A DNA stretch of 64,000 bases from Agreia sp. VKM Ac-1783 (GCF_900177765.1 NZ_FXWI01000001.1:434001-498000); one strand, 5' to 3'. Positions 42,989 to 51,812 are shown, numbered from the stretch's first letter. Numbers and translations: made by a program. Notes: generated by a model from the letters alone, not told the origin.

Positions 42989-44275
42989 ATGGCTGACGCG
43001 CAGGGAACACAGGTCGAGCTGGAGATTACCAACGTAGCCCACGGCGGAATATCGGTCGCACGACTCGATGGCCGTGTGGTGTTCGTCACGGATACTCTGC
43101 CCGGCGAACGAGTGATCGCACGCATCGCCGACGACGAGCACGCCTCGTTCTGGCGGGCAGAGACCGTTCGTGTGCTCGAGGCGTCTCCTCACCGCGTGCC
43201 GCATGTCTGGCAGGCCGCGTCTATCGATCGTGATCCCGATAACAGGGCAGGCGGAGCCGAGTTCGGCCACATCGACCTGCCGTGGCAGCGCGAGCTGAAG
43301 CGTCAGGTCATCGTCGACTCGCTCAAGCGGTTCGCCGGGCTCGAGCGCGAGGTCGAGGTAGAGGCGGTCGACGGCGACGACGAGCGTGGCGGGCTCGGCT
43401 GGCGAACGCGGGTGAGGCTGCACGTGGATGCCGATGGGCGCGTTGGTCCGTTCGCGGCCCGTTCGCATCGGGTCATCGCTGTCGACGATCTTCCGCTGGC
43501 GACGCCCGCGCTCGAGCACGAGGCTCCTCTGGGCGATCGAGTCGACGGCTCGGACTTTCCGGCCGATGGGTACATCGATCTGGTTGCGCCGTCGCAGGGC
43601 GCGCCTCGCTTCGTCACGTCGACGGAAACCCCGGAGCCTGGTCGAGGCAAACGCACCGCTGCGCGGCGTGGGCGCAGTATCACCGAGGTGGTCGACGGGC
43701 GCGAGTTCCTGCTCGACGAGCAGGGGTTCTGGCAGGTTCACCGCGGAGCCGCGTCGACGCTGTCTCGGGCCATCCGCAGCGAGGTACTCGACGATCTTCT
43801 CGATCCCGCCGCGTTCAACCTCGACCTTTACGGCGGCGTCGGGCTTCTCGCCGCCGCGCTGGGGGAGAAGGTCGGCTCGGGTCTCCGCATCACCAGCGTG
43901 GAAGGAAACGAACTGGCGACGGACTACGCGGCCGAGAACCTCAGCGAGTGGATCGGCGCGAACGCCGAGACCAACCGGGTCGACCGTTATCTGCGCCAAC
44001 TCGAGAAGAGTGCGCAGGCCTCGGAGCGCGAGCGGCTGTCTCGCGCCACGGTGATTCTGGATCCGCCCCGCGCGGGGGCGGGCAAGCAGGTCGTCAACTC
44101 CCTGATCTCGCTCGATGTCGCCCAGGTCGTCTACGTCGCCTGCGATCCCGTCGCATTCGCCCGCGACGCGGGGCAGTTCGAGCGCGGCGGCTACCACGTG
44201 CGCTCGATGCGCGCCTTCGATCTCTTTCCCCACACGCACCACGTCGAATCCGTGGCAGTCCTCACCAAAGACTGA
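42989..44275 (+). CDS. TrmA/RlmD-type class I RNA methyltransferase
   Basis: A 428-residue SAM-dependent RNA (uracil-5)-methyltransferase. The N-terminal TRAM domain runs from QVELEITNVAHGGISVARLD to about residue 65. The catalytic domain has LDLYGGVGLLAAALGEKVG, VEGNELATDYAAENL, the motif VILDPPRAGAGKQVV and the catalytic Cys in VVYVACDPVAFARD. The cysteine-rich [4Fe-4S] cluster of RlmD is not seen. Target site (tRNA or rRNA uridine) cannot be told. ATG at 42989. Confidence 0.9.
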   Translation: MADAQGTQVELEITNVAHGGISVARLDGRVVFVTDTLPGERVIARIADDEHASFWRAETVRVLEASPHRVPHVWQAASIDRDPDNRAGGAEFGHIDLPWQRELKRQVIVDSLKRFAGLEREVEVEAVDGDDERGGLGWRTRVRLHVDADGRVGPFAARSHRVIAVDDLPLATPALEHEAPLGDRVDGSDFPADGYIDLVAPSQGAPRFVTSTETPEPGRGKRTAARRGRSITEVVDGREFLLDEQGFWQVHRGAASTLSRAIRSEVLDDLLDPAAFNLDLYGGVGLLAAALGEKVGSGLRITSVEGNELATDYAAENLSEWIGANAETNRVDRYLRQLEKSAQASERERLSRATVILDPPRAGAGKQVVNSLISLDVAQVVYVACDPVAFARDAGQFERGGYHVRSMRAFDLFPHTHHVESVAVLTKD

Positions 44276-44337
44276 CGTCCCACCGCGCGATGCAAGCCGT
44301 CCGTTACCATCGGAGTGACCACCAGGGGGAGGCCGCC

Positions 44338-45036
44338 ATGATTCCCGCAGACGAGACCGCTACGGCAGATCGTCTCTCCGAGGCGACGGTGCGAGTTGCG
44401 ATCGTCGACGATCACGAGTCGGTTCTTCTCGGCCTCAAGGCCGCGTGCCTCGAGGCCGGCTACGAGGTCGTCGCCGTCGGATTGACCGTTCCTGATCTCC
44501 TTCGCGCCCTCGGCACACGGCCGTCTGACGTCGTCGTGCTCGACCTCAGCATCGGGGACGGGCTCAGCGTCACGCACAACGTCGAGGCCGCGCTGCACAG
44601 CGGCGCATCGGTTCTGGTGCACAGCATCGCCGACCGCACCGCCAGCGTTCGTGAGGCGCTCGCTGCGGGAGCCGCGGGCGTCATCCCGAAGTCCGCAGCC
44701 ACCAGCACCGTGATCGCGGCCATAGCCACCGTCGCCGCCGGCGGGGTGCTCAATAATCTCGAGTGGGCGAGTGCCATCGACGCGGACGCCGAGTTCTCCC
44801 GGGCCAAACTCACGGCACGCGAGCGCGACGTGCTGCATCTGTATGCGGCCGGACTGCCTCTCAAACTCGTCGCCGCCGAGCTGGGCATCGCCACTCCGAC
44901 CGCGCGGGAATACCTCGACCGGGTGCGAGCCAAGTACGTGCAGGTGGGGCGCCCCGCTCCGACCAAGGTCGATCTCCTGAAGCGGGCCGTCGAAGACGGC
45001 ATCCTGGCTCTCGGCGAGAACACCAGCGGCAGGTGA
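44338..45036 (+). CDS. NarL/LuxR-type response regulator
   Basis: A 232-residue two-component regulator. The receiver domain has VRVAIVDDHESVLLGLK with the acidic pair, the phospho-Asp in VVVLDLSIGDG and the Lys in AGVIPKSAATS. The C-terminal LuxR-type helix-turn-helix reads KLTARERDVLHLYAAGLPLK and [20 protein letters not shown] at 44338 with gggggagg upstream. Partner kinase follows after 4 bp. Confidence 0.92.
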   Translation: MIPADETATADRLSEATVRVAIVDDHESVLLGLKAACLEAGYEVVAVGLTVPDLLRALGTRPSDVVVLDLSIGDGLSVTHNVEAALHSGASVLVHSIADRTASVREALAAGAAGVIPKSAATSTVIAAIATVAAGGVLNNLEWASAIDADAEFSRAKLTARERDVLHLYAAGLPLKLVAAELGIATPTAREYLDRVRAKYVQVGRPAPTKVDLLKRAVEDGILALGENTSGR

Positions 45037-45040
45037 GCGC

Positions 45041-46356
45041 GTGTCTGTACCAGCTCGACCAGCGAGCAACGAGACCCGAGTGGCATCGGCGCCCCCCAGC
45101 ATCCTGAATCGCACCCGTGGCTCGATCTCGCGAGCGCGAATCGAAACGGTGATGAGCCGAACCGCGGGAATCTTCGGAATCGTCTTCGCGCTGCAGGCGC
45201 TGCCCAACCTCCTGGCGTCGGGCGAGTACCTCTCGCCCGGGTGGGCGATCGCGATGCCGGTGGTCTTGTTCGCCGGCATGTTCGCGGTGCTCATCACCAG
45301 CATCATCGCGCGGGGAGTCGCCGCCGCCGCGGGGGTGATGGCGACCGTGTTCGTCTTGTCGCTCGTGCTCTGGCCGGCAGCGGTGGTGCAGCCGAACGAG
45401 ACCGCGCCCACGAGCCGTGGCTGTGGTACCTCGTGACGGTGGCGACCGCCTATGCCGCGATCTCCTTCAACGTCTGGCTCGCCGGGCTCTACGTCGTGGT
45501 CGTGCCGATCATGTACGCGATCCTGCGCGCCCTGCCCTCCGGCGGAGGGGCGGACGCCGGCCTCGCTGCCCTCGACGCGCTGTATGTCTTCATTTTGGGC
45601 GCCTTCATCCTCATCCTGCTCACGACGCTGCGCAATGCCGCGGATCGGGTCGACCAGGCTCAGCAGGCGGCCATGCTGCGGTACTCGGTGGCCGTGAAGC
45701 AGGATGCGATGGAGGCGGAGCGTCTGCACGTCGATGCGCTGGTGCACGATCGCGTGCTCACGACTCTGCTGTCCGCATCCAAGAGCAACAGCGCCATGGA
45801 GCGCGACCTCGTCGTGGAGATGGCGCGGGACGCGCTCCGAGCCCTCCACTCGTCGGGCGAACCCGGCAATCCCGGATTCGAGACCACCCTCGGTGAACTG
45901 GCCGAGCGCCTCGCCAACGCGGCCCACGTACTCTCGCCCGGGTTCGACTACGCCCACGGATCGATCCCGCAGCGCACCGTGCCCGGCGACGTCGCCGAGG
46001 CGGTCTTCTCGGCTTCTGTGCAGGCGATGGTCAACAGCCTCCAACACGCCGACGATCCCACGGCCGACAAGGTCGCGATCGAGCGCACGCTCTCGGTGCA
46101 TGCAGACAAGGGGGAGGGCTTCACCGTGCAGGTGTCGGACACCGGGGTGGGCTTCGATCCCGCTCAGGTTCCGCAAGAGAGGCTCGGGCTACGCGTCAGC
46201 ATCCGTGAACGCGTTGCGACCGTGGGTGGAGCCGTGCAGATCAAATCAGTTCCCGGAGGCGGCGCCTCGATCGTGATCGTGTGGCCCGACCCCAACGGCG
46301 AGAGCACGGCCGAGCACATACGACGCGCCTTCGATCTCGGCGAGCAGGCATCATGA
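45041..46356 (+). pseudogene. Sensor histidine kinase, frameshifted
   Basis: A membrane histidine kinase split into two frames. Frame one (GTG 45041) encodes about 120 residues with three hydrophobic segments and stops at 45436; the rest continues in the -1 frame (EPWLWYLVTVATAYAAIS onward) to 46356. Restoring one base to the ccc run at 45407-45409 joins them into about 438 residues. The catalytic part is intact: phospho-His region ALVHDRVLTTLLSASKSN, N-box AMVNSLQHADD, G-boxes VSDTGVGFDP and RVATVGGAVQI. It may be a recent mutation or a sequencing error in a homopolymer. The next gene overlaps its stop by ATGA. Confidence 0.82.
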
Positions 46357-47372
46357 TCTCGTCGCCCAGATTCCTCGTCATCGGTCTCGCGGCCCTGTTC
46401 TCCGCGTACCACCTCGTTCTCGCGCTCTCATCGATCTCGGTTCCGCGCGATCCGGCGCCTGTCGTCGTCGCCATGGTCCTGTACGCGGCTGCCACCGCAG
46501 TGAGCCTCTGGGCGCCCACGGCGAAACCGATGCCGGGCTGGAATGCGGCACTCAACGTGGCGGTCGGCCCTGTCCTCTCGATCCTCGTTCTGTCGCAGCT
46601 CGACCCGCACGCCGCGAACGGGTACGCGACCTGGTTCGTGGCCGGCGTCTTCACCCTGCTCGTGATCACGATGGTGCGCGGACAGCCGGTGTTCGCGTGG
46701 CTCGGCGTCGGCGTCACCGTGGTCGCGATCGTGGTGTGGGCGGATCCCCTGGCGTTGATCCTGACCGGTGTCTTCGGAGGCGCCATGTGGGTCGCGATCG
46801 CGCACGCCCTGTCGATCGCGCTGGTGCGTGCAGAGCAGGATGCCGCCCAGTACGCGCGCGCCGGCATCAAGGCGGCCGAATGGCAGGCCAATCAGGAGGC
46901 GCTTCTGTACGAGCGCAGGCACCGCCTCGAGCAGATGGACAAGCTGGCAGCTCCGATGCTGCGCCGCATCGTCGCATCCGGGGGAGATCTGGGAGTCGAC
47001 GAGCGCCGCGAGTGCCTCCACCTCGAGGCCGCTATCCGCGACGAGATCCGAGGCCGGCTGCTGCTCACCGACGATGTTCGCGCCGAGGTGATGGCCGCTC
47101 GTCGACGGGGAGTTCACGTCACGATGCTCGACGACGGAGGGCTCGACGCACTGCCCGAGATGGACAGGCTCGCAGCGCTCGCCGAACTCGTCGATGTGGT
47201 CGGCGGAATCGATGCCGATCGGCTGATCATCAGAACCGGCACGGAGAACTCGGACACGGCCGTGTCGGTCGTGGGACTTCGCGAGACCGGCGACGACGGA
47301 ACGGCGGCCGCTCTCGGCGACGACGACGGCGACGACGAGGTCACTCTGTGGCACGAGATCCGGAGGCCGTGA
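46353..47372 (+). CDS. Membrane protein associated with the two-component system; kinase-like without catalytic motifs
   Basis: A 339-residue protein with five to six hydrophobic helices in the first 150 residues, then a helical linker (AEQDAAQYARAGIKAAEWQA ... LYERRHRLEQMDKLAAPMLR) in the place of a dimerisation domain, and a C-terminal domain of about 120 residues that vaguely resembles a HATPase but has no N- or G-box. No phosphoacceptor His motif is evident. Coupled to the kinase by ATGA overlap. I infer an accessory sensor or regulator of the kinase. Acidic C-terminal tail rich in Asp. Confidence 0.7.
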   Translation: MISSPRFLVIGLAALFSAYHLVLALSSISVPRDPAPVVVAMVLYAAATAVSLWAPTAKPMPGWNAALNVAVGPVLSILVLSQLDPHAANGYATWFVAGVFTLLVITMVRGQPVFAWLGVGVTVVAIVVWADPLALILTGVFGGAMWVAIAHALSIALVRAEQDAAQYARAGIKAAEWQANQEALLYERRHRLEQMDKLAAPMLRRIVASGGDLGVDERRECLHLEAAIRDEIRGRLLLTDDVRAEVMAARRRGVHVTMLDDGGLDALPEMDRLAALAELVDVVGGIDADRLIIRTGTENSDTAVSVVGLRETGDDGTAAALGDDDGDDEVTLWHEIRRP

Positions 47373-47676
47373 GTTCGTCATAGGAGCTACGCCTCGTACG
47401 CGGCTGAACGTAAAAGTGGGGCCGACGGTAATCCATCGGCCCCACAGTTACGAATCCGAGTCAGAGCACTAACCCGAATAGTGCTCTGACTCGCCCCCAG
47501 TTCACTGCCCGCTTACCCTAGATGGCAGTGGACTGGCGATGTTCATCCTGTAAGGAGAACACCTAGCAAAGTCATCATGACTCGACTCGGCTAGACGACA
47601 CCAGTCGGCATAAATGAGGACACGCTTTCGAAAAGCGCTGAATCCCAGTAACGGCGCGGATTCACCCTCACAACCG
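47373..47676. other. 304-bp gap holding the hairpin array
   Basis: Apart from the hairpin array listed separately, I see no gene here. A five-codon ATG ORF at 47577 with aaggag 18 bases upstream is too short and too far from the site to support. Confidence 0.6.
47416..47643 (-). ncRNA. Array of hairpins downstream of accE ending in a terminator; possible small RNA or 3' UTR
   Basis: Five inverted repeats stand in a row: 47416-47445 (10-bp stem), 47457-47493 (15-bp perfect stem, cgagtcagagcacta/tagtgctctgactcg), 47497-47536 (13-bp stem with one G-T pair), 47540-47561 (9 pairs with a bulge) and 47629-47643 (6-bp stem). On the minus strand the last, gtggggccga/tcggccccac, is followed by tttta, making a rho-independent terminator. 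The array lies in the 304-bp gap between the plus-strand membrane protein and minus-strand accE. It could be the accE 3' UTR or an independent RNA; none of the RNA families I know was recognised. Confidence 0.5.
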
Positions 47677-47919
47677 CTACCTCGCGCGGCGCCATTCGCC
47701 TGCGCCGGGGTGGATGGGCGTGCGCAGGTCGCGGCGCGACTTCTCCCAGCCGCTCGCCGCGGGCGCGACCGCCTCTTTCGACGCCTCGGACGAGTTCGCG
47801 ATGGCCGCCTGGAGTACGGCCGTGACGGCTGCGATCTGCTCGGGCTCGAGGTTCGGCGTGGTGATCGTGAACTCGATCGGCTCGGGGGCTGCTGCGTGGC
47901 GCGGTGTCGATTCAGTCAC
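47677..47919 (-). CDS. accE: Acyl-CoA carboxylase epsilon subunit
   Basis: An 80-residue small subunit that assists the carboxylase complex. It has the two-part epsilon pattern: IEFTITTPNLEPEQIAAVTA VLQAAI with a helical start, a variable middle, and the C-terminal GWEKSRRDLRTPIHPGAGEW. GTG at 47919, seven bases after TAGCCT, suggests a leaderless transcript. It normally follows accD directly; here about 5 kb with three unrelated genes separate them. Confidence 0.82.
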   Translation of the reverse strand: MTESTPRHAAAPEPIEFTITTPNLEPEQIAAVTAVLQAAIANSSEASKEAVAPAASGWEKSRRDLRTPIHPGAGEWRRAR

Positions 47920-47926
47920 GCAGTCG

Positions 47927-47932
47927 AGGCTA
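47927..47932 (-). promoter_or_regulatory. -10 box TAGCCT of accE
   Basis: On the minus strand TAGCCT ends 7 nt before the GTG at 47919, giving accE its own leaderless promoter now that it is separated from accD. Confidence 0.5.
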
Positions 47933-47962
47933 CATTAGGAGCACGACCTGGGGGAGGGGCGG

Positions 47963-50461
47963 ATGTCTGCGACGCTCGGATTCATCGCGCGGTACCTGCG
48001 AACCATTCCGCTGAGCGTCGGGTTCGCCGTGCTCCTCGTCGTGACGTCGGTCGTGAGCGGCACGATCGCCGACTTCGTGTACCTCGATGCGCCCGAAGAG
48101 ACCTGGGGCGCAGGTGTGACGACGGCGTCGAACGGCCAGTGGTGGACGTTCGTGACGGCTCTCGCCATTCCAGGTGACCCTGCTCAGCTGGTCGCCGGGG
48201 TGCTTCTCTCGCTCGTGCTTCTCGGAACGGCCGAGCGCGCGATGGGTGCGCGGCGTCTGGTCGTATCGTTCCTCGTCACGGGCGTTCTCGGGCTCGTCGT
48301 CGGCGTCTTCTTTCAGTGGATCGGCAGTCTCGCCGGCGAATGGTGGGCTGTCGGCACATCTCTCGACCTGACCCTCGACCCGCTGACGCCGATCGTCGGG
48401 AGCCTGCTCACGGCATCCGCGTTTCTGTCGGCGCTGTGGCGGCGGCGCATACGCGTCGTGAGCTTCTCGATTCTGCTGATGTTCGTGCTCTACGACGGCG
48501 ACTCGTCGAACTCGTACCGGCTGTCGGCGGCAGTGATCGGGCTTCTTCTCGGGCGGCTGCTGGCACGCCGCGGCGAGCCCGTGGCGCCGCAGCGGAGCTC
48601 GCACGGCGAGGTACGCGTGCTGCTCGCAACGATCGTGGCGGTCACCGCTGTCGGCCCCGTGATCGCGCTCATCAACCCCGACGGGTTCGGTCCCTTCGCG
48701 GCGGCCAGCGAGCTGTTCCGCACTTTTCCCGATGCTGCGTCGACGACGTCTGAGTGCGCCGGAGCGACGAGTTCCAGCTGCGTGCACCAGCTGGCTCTGC
48801 TGAGTCTTGCCGGCCCCGGGCCGGTGCTGCTCACCTTCATTCCGCTGGTGTTGCTGCTCGTCGCCGCGTGGGGTCTTCGCAAGGGTCGTCGATTCGCCCT
48901 GTGGCTCGCCGTGCTGGTGAATATCGCATTCGCACTGCTCGCGTGGTTCTCGCTCGATGTCATGCAGACCCTGCAGACAGAGGGTGCAGGAGGGCCATCG
49001 CTCGATGTCGTCGACTACGTGGTCTGGCTCGGCAGTGCCGTCGTCGTGCCGATCGTGATCTCGGCCGTGCTCGTTGCCCGTCGGGTCCACTTCGACATCA
49101 GAGCGCCGCGCGAAGCGCTCATCCGGTTCACGTTGGTGTCGCTGGTGTCGCTCGTCGCGCTCTCTGTTCTGTATTTGGTCGTCGGATGGCTGACGCTCGG
49201 CAGCTACGTGCCGGATGCCACGCTGCCGCAACTCACCGCAGACGTGTTCCGGCGCTTCATACCGGTGAACTTCCTCGGCACCACGGGCCACGTGATGGTG
49301 CCGCGTGACGAGTTGACCCGCGTGATCTTCCACTGGGTGGGACCGGTGTTCTGGGCGATCGTGGTGGCGGGAATCCTGAGGGTGTTCTCGGCAACGGATC
49401 AGATCGTGCGGGTGGGCGATCCGCAGAGGTTCAGAGCGCTGCTCAAGCGCGGTGGCGGCGGCACCATGGGATGGATGGGAACCTGGCCCGGCAATGTCTA
49501 CTGGTTCAGCGCCGACGGCGAGGCGGCCGTGGCATACCGCGTGATCAACGACATCGCGATCACGATGAGCGACCCGGTCTGCAGAGATGAGCGGGCGACC
49601 GAGACGATCCGTGAGTTCTCGGAGTTCTGCGACGCCAACAGCTGGACTCCGGTCTTCTACAGCGTGCACCCGCACTTTCTGCCCTCGTTCGACACCCTGG
49701 GGTGGCAGTACATGTCCGTCGGCGAGGAGACGCTCATGCATCCGGTCACCCTCGATATGGCGGGCAAACCGTGGCAGAAGGTGCGGCAGGCACTGAACCG
49801 CGGAATCAAGGAGGGACTCACCACCCAGTGGCTGAGCTATGACGAGCTCACTCTCTCGCAGTCGAATCAGATCAACGCGATCTCCGAGGCCTGGGTCTCT
49901 GAGAAGGAGCTGCCCGAGATGGGCTTCACTCTCGGGGCCCTCGAGGAGATCAAAGACCCCGATGTGAAGCTGATGCTCGCACTCGACCCGGAGGGCGCCA
50001 TCCAGGCCGTGACGAGCTGGTTGCCCATGTACCGTGACGGGGTGCCGGTGGGCTACACGATCGACTTCATGCGTCGTGCAGATGGGAGCATGAACGGAAC
50101 GATGGAGTTCCTCATTGCATCCGCCGCACTCTCCATGCAGAAAGACGGTATCGAGGTGCTGAGCCTGTCGGGTGCGCCTCTCGCCTCCAAGCCGCTGACC
50201 GCGGGCGAGGAACCGCCCGCTCCGACGGTGATGACGGGTCTTCTCGAGTTCCTCGCCAAGACGCTGGAACCCGCCTACGGATTCTCGACGCTCTTCCGCT
50301 TCAAGGCGAAGTTCAATCCCACGTACGAGACGATCTACATGGCGTACGCCGATCCGCTGGAGCTGCCCGCCATCGGAGCTGCCGTGGGCAAGGCCTACCT
50401 GCCGACGGTGTCGGCGAAAGAGGCGGTCTCGCTGGTGCGCACCCTCGCCGCGAAGAAGTAG
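47963..50461 (+). CDS. Phosphatidylglycerol lysyltransferase-domain membrane protein
   Basis: An 832-residue protein with an N-terminal membrane half of about 12 helices (first six rhomboid-like, residues 1-200) and a C-terminal cytoplasmic DUF2156 domain as in MprF, from about residue 495: GTMGWMGTWPGNVYWFSADG, GWQYMSVGEETLMHPVTLDM and AISEAWVSEKELPEMGFTLG. The domain transfers an aminoacyl group from tRNA to phosphatidylglycerol, lowering negative surface charge. No lysyl-tRNA synthetase domain is fused, unlike mycobacterial LysX. ATG at 47963 with gggggagggg upstream. Substrate amino acid inferred only from the family. Confidence 0.87.
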   Translation: MSATLGFIARYLRTIPLSVGFAVLLVVTSVVSGTIADFVYLDAPEETWGAGVTTASNGQWWTFVTALAIPGDPAQLVAGVLLSLVLLGTAERAMGARRLVVSFLVTGVLGLVVGVFFQWIGSLAGEWWAVGTSLDLTLDPLTPIVGSLLTASAFLSALWRRRIRVVSFSILLMFVLYDGDSSNSYRLSAAVIGLLLGRLLARRGEPVAPQRSSHGEVRVLLATIVAVTAVGPVIALINPDGFGPFAAASELFRTFPDAASTTSECAGATSSSCVHQLALLSLAGPGPVLLTFIPLVLLLVAAWGLRKGRRFALWLAVLVNIAFALLAWFSLDVMQTLQTEGAGGPSLDVVDYVVWLGSAVVVPIVISAVLVARRVHFDIRAPREALIRFTLVSLVSLVALSVLYLVVGWLTLGSYVPDATLPQLTADVFRRFIPVNFLGTTGHVMVPRDELTRVIFHWVGPVFWAIVVAGILRVFSATDQIVRVGDPQRFRALLKRGGGGTMGWMGTWPGNVYWFSADGEAAVAYRVINDIAITMSDPVCRDERATETIREFSEFCDANSWTPVFYSVHPHFLPSFDTLGWQYMSVGEETLMHPVTLDMAGKPWQKVRQALNRGIKEGLTTQWLSYDELTLSQSNQINAISEAWVSEKELPEMGFTLGALEEIKDPDVKLMLALDPEGAIQAVTSWLPMYRDGVPVGYTIDFMRRADGSMNGTMEFLIASAALSMQKDGIEVLSLSGAPLASKPLTAGEEPPAPTVMTGLLEFLAKTLEPAYGFSTLFRFKAKFNPTYETIYMAYADPLELPAIGAAVGKAYLPTVSAKEAVSLVRTLAAKK

Positions 50462-50490
50462 CGCGCTCGGCGCCACCCTCGCAGACCCCC

Positions 50491-50555
50491 GAGCGCGCCG
50501 TTAGCGGGCGAACGCGCCGTTCGGGAGCGAGCGTTCGCCCGCTGAAGGCGCGCTC
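50491..50555. repeat. Palindromic element C, copy 1, at the 3' end of the AbiEi-like gene
   Basis: gagcgcgcc + 3 bases + agcgggcgaacgc (50491-50515) is mirrored by gcgttcgcccgct + 3 bases + ggcgcgctc (50531-50555). The right edge touches the stop codon of the neighbouring gene. A sister copy with the same order of blocks lies at 51655-51717, upstream of the same gene. Confidence 0.82.
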
Positions 50556-51540
50556 ACTGCCGCTTCTCGCCGTCTAGCGGCCGAACGCGGAATGCGTCCG
50601 GGTGGTTCGGAGGCACCTGGATCACCCCCATCTCCAGAAGGCGTTGAGTGAGTCTTCGTGGGGATACGGCGATCGACCAGTCCCACCGGCCGAATCCATC
50701 GCTCTGCAGACGGAGCCAGTCCTCTCGGAGCTTCTCGTCCCAGAGCGCCTGTTCCGGCGTTCTACCCCTCAGAAACACGGGATCTTCATACTTGGCGCGG
50801 CCATCCACTTCACCGATGGTCTTCGCGCCGCGAAACCAATAGTCCACGAAGGCATGTTCTCCGTTCGGGCCCCAGAACTCCTTCTGGAGCTCGGGCTGCG
50901 GAAACCGGCAGCGCGCCATCGTGACTCGACCCGCCGATTCGGCTACCGACTCCGCAAGGGGGCTTGCGAACTCGACGACACGGGCGGCTCGCGACGAACC
51001 CCGGAATCGTCCTAGCGCCGAGAGAACCGCCCGAAGTTCGTCGCGGCTCGTCATCTCGTTGTGCAGTGCGTAATCGGCGGCGGCCACAGCTGACATGAAG
51101 GGCGCAGACGAGGCCAGATCGATGACGGTGCGCGCCGCACCGGTCACGCGTACTCCATCGAGAAGCGTGAGTTCTGCATGCTCGAAGCCGAGCGCATGCC
51201 GTCGAATGCGATCGTGCGATCGACCGCCACGTGCTTTCTCGGCGAGTAGATGCACCTCGTCGAGCCAAGCCCCGATCACCGGCAGGCGCCACAACGCCGC
51301 AGCGGAGTAACCCCACAGCACGACATCCGCTCGCCGGCTGTTGGCCACGCCGAAGACACGAGCACGGTACCGCTCGGCCGCGTTCCAGGCGTTCCATTCC
51401 TGTTCAGGAGCGTAGACACCGTGGCTGATACGCAGGAGTTCACCCCGCGCCGCTCGACCCCGAAGTGAGGAGTCGTCACCGACAAGTAACGAGCGCTCAC
51501 GCACGTACAAGAGCCTGTCTTCGGGGTTCTTCTGGGGCAT
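50554..51540 (-). CDS. AbiEi-like winged-helix protein with PD-(D/E)xK nuclease-like C-terminus
   Basis: A 328-residue protein. The N-terminus (LRGRAARGELLRISHGVYAP) resembles the winged helix of AbiEi-type antitoxins. The C-terminal part contains HAFVDYWFRGAKTIGEVDGR followed by AKYEDP, giving an Asp...Glu-x-Asp...Lys spacing like DUF559/Vsr-type nuclease folds. Such genes are common single-copy accessory genes in actinobacteria; their activity is not known to me. No toxin gene is adjacent. It is bracketed by two nearly identical palindromes, suggesting movement as a unit. ATG at 51540. Confidence 0.68.
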   Translation of the reverse strand: MPQKNPEDRLLYVRERSLLVGDDSSLRGRAARGELLRISHGVYAPEQEWNAWNAAERYRARVFGVANSRRADVVLWGYSAAALWRLPVIGAWLDEVHLLAEKARGGRSHDRIRRHALGFEHAELTLLDGVRVTGAARTVIDLASSAPFMSAVAAADYALHNEMTSRDELRAVLSALGRFRGSSRAARVVEFASPLAESVAESAGRVTMARCRFPQPELQKEFWGPNGEHAFVDYWFRGAKTIGEVDGRAKYEDPVFLRGRTPEQALWDEKLREDWLRLQSDGFGRWDWSIAVSPRRLTQRLLEMGVIQVPPNHPDAFRVRPLDGEKRQ

Positions 51541-51654
51541 GGCGACAGCTTGCCCTCGGATTCGGGCTCCGACCTGCCGCGCTCTCGTTTCCGTGAACGG
51601 TTCACCTCGGTCGTCGTCGGTGGAGGAGCGGACGACGAACCGATACGGCTCCCA

Positions 51655-51717
51655 AGCGCGCCATCAGCGGGCGAACGCGCCGTCGTGGTCGGCGCGTTCA
51701 CCCGTCAAGGGCGCGCT
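51655..51717. repeat. Palindromic element C, copy 2, upstream of the AbiEi-like gene
   Basis: agcgcgcc + 3 bases + agcgggcgaacgcgcc (51655-51681) is mirrored imperfectly by ggcgcgttcacccgt + 3 bases + gggcgcgct (51691-51717). Block order and sequence match copy 1 at 50491-50555. Confidence 0.82.
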
Positions 51718-51799
51718 CGCGTCCCGGTGGCGTCGTCGGGCGTGCTCGGCGCCGGTCTTCGCTTGCGTCAAGCCCTGCCGCCAGCGCCGGTGGTCGCCG

Positions 51800-51805
51800 T
51801 AGCGT
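51800..51805 (+). promoter_or_regulatory. -10 box TAGCGT of the SDR gene
   Basis: TAGCGT ends 7 nt before the ATG at 51813; leaderless geometry. Confidence 0.45.
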
Positions 51806-51812
51806 CGTAGCC

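Noticed and set aside
45400-45440. Programmed frameshift producing the histidine kinase
   Set aside because: No heptameric slippery sequence or downstream stimulatory structure was evident; a one-base loss in a C-run is simpler.
47416-47643. tmRNA, RNase P RNA, 6C RNA or tRNA gene
   Set aside because: No acceptor stem/T-loop, no RNase P core motifs, and hairpin loops lack the C-runs of 6C RNA.
47930-50476. 848-codon open frame on the minus strand opposite the lysyltransferase-like gene
   Set aside because: It is a GC-driven mirror of a well-supported membrane protein; its translation is Arg/His/Gln/Glu-rich with no recognisable domain.
50554-51540. Complete type IV toxin-antitoxin system
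   Set aside because: Only the AbiEi-like component is seen; no AbiEii nucleotidyltransferase toxin gene is adjacent.
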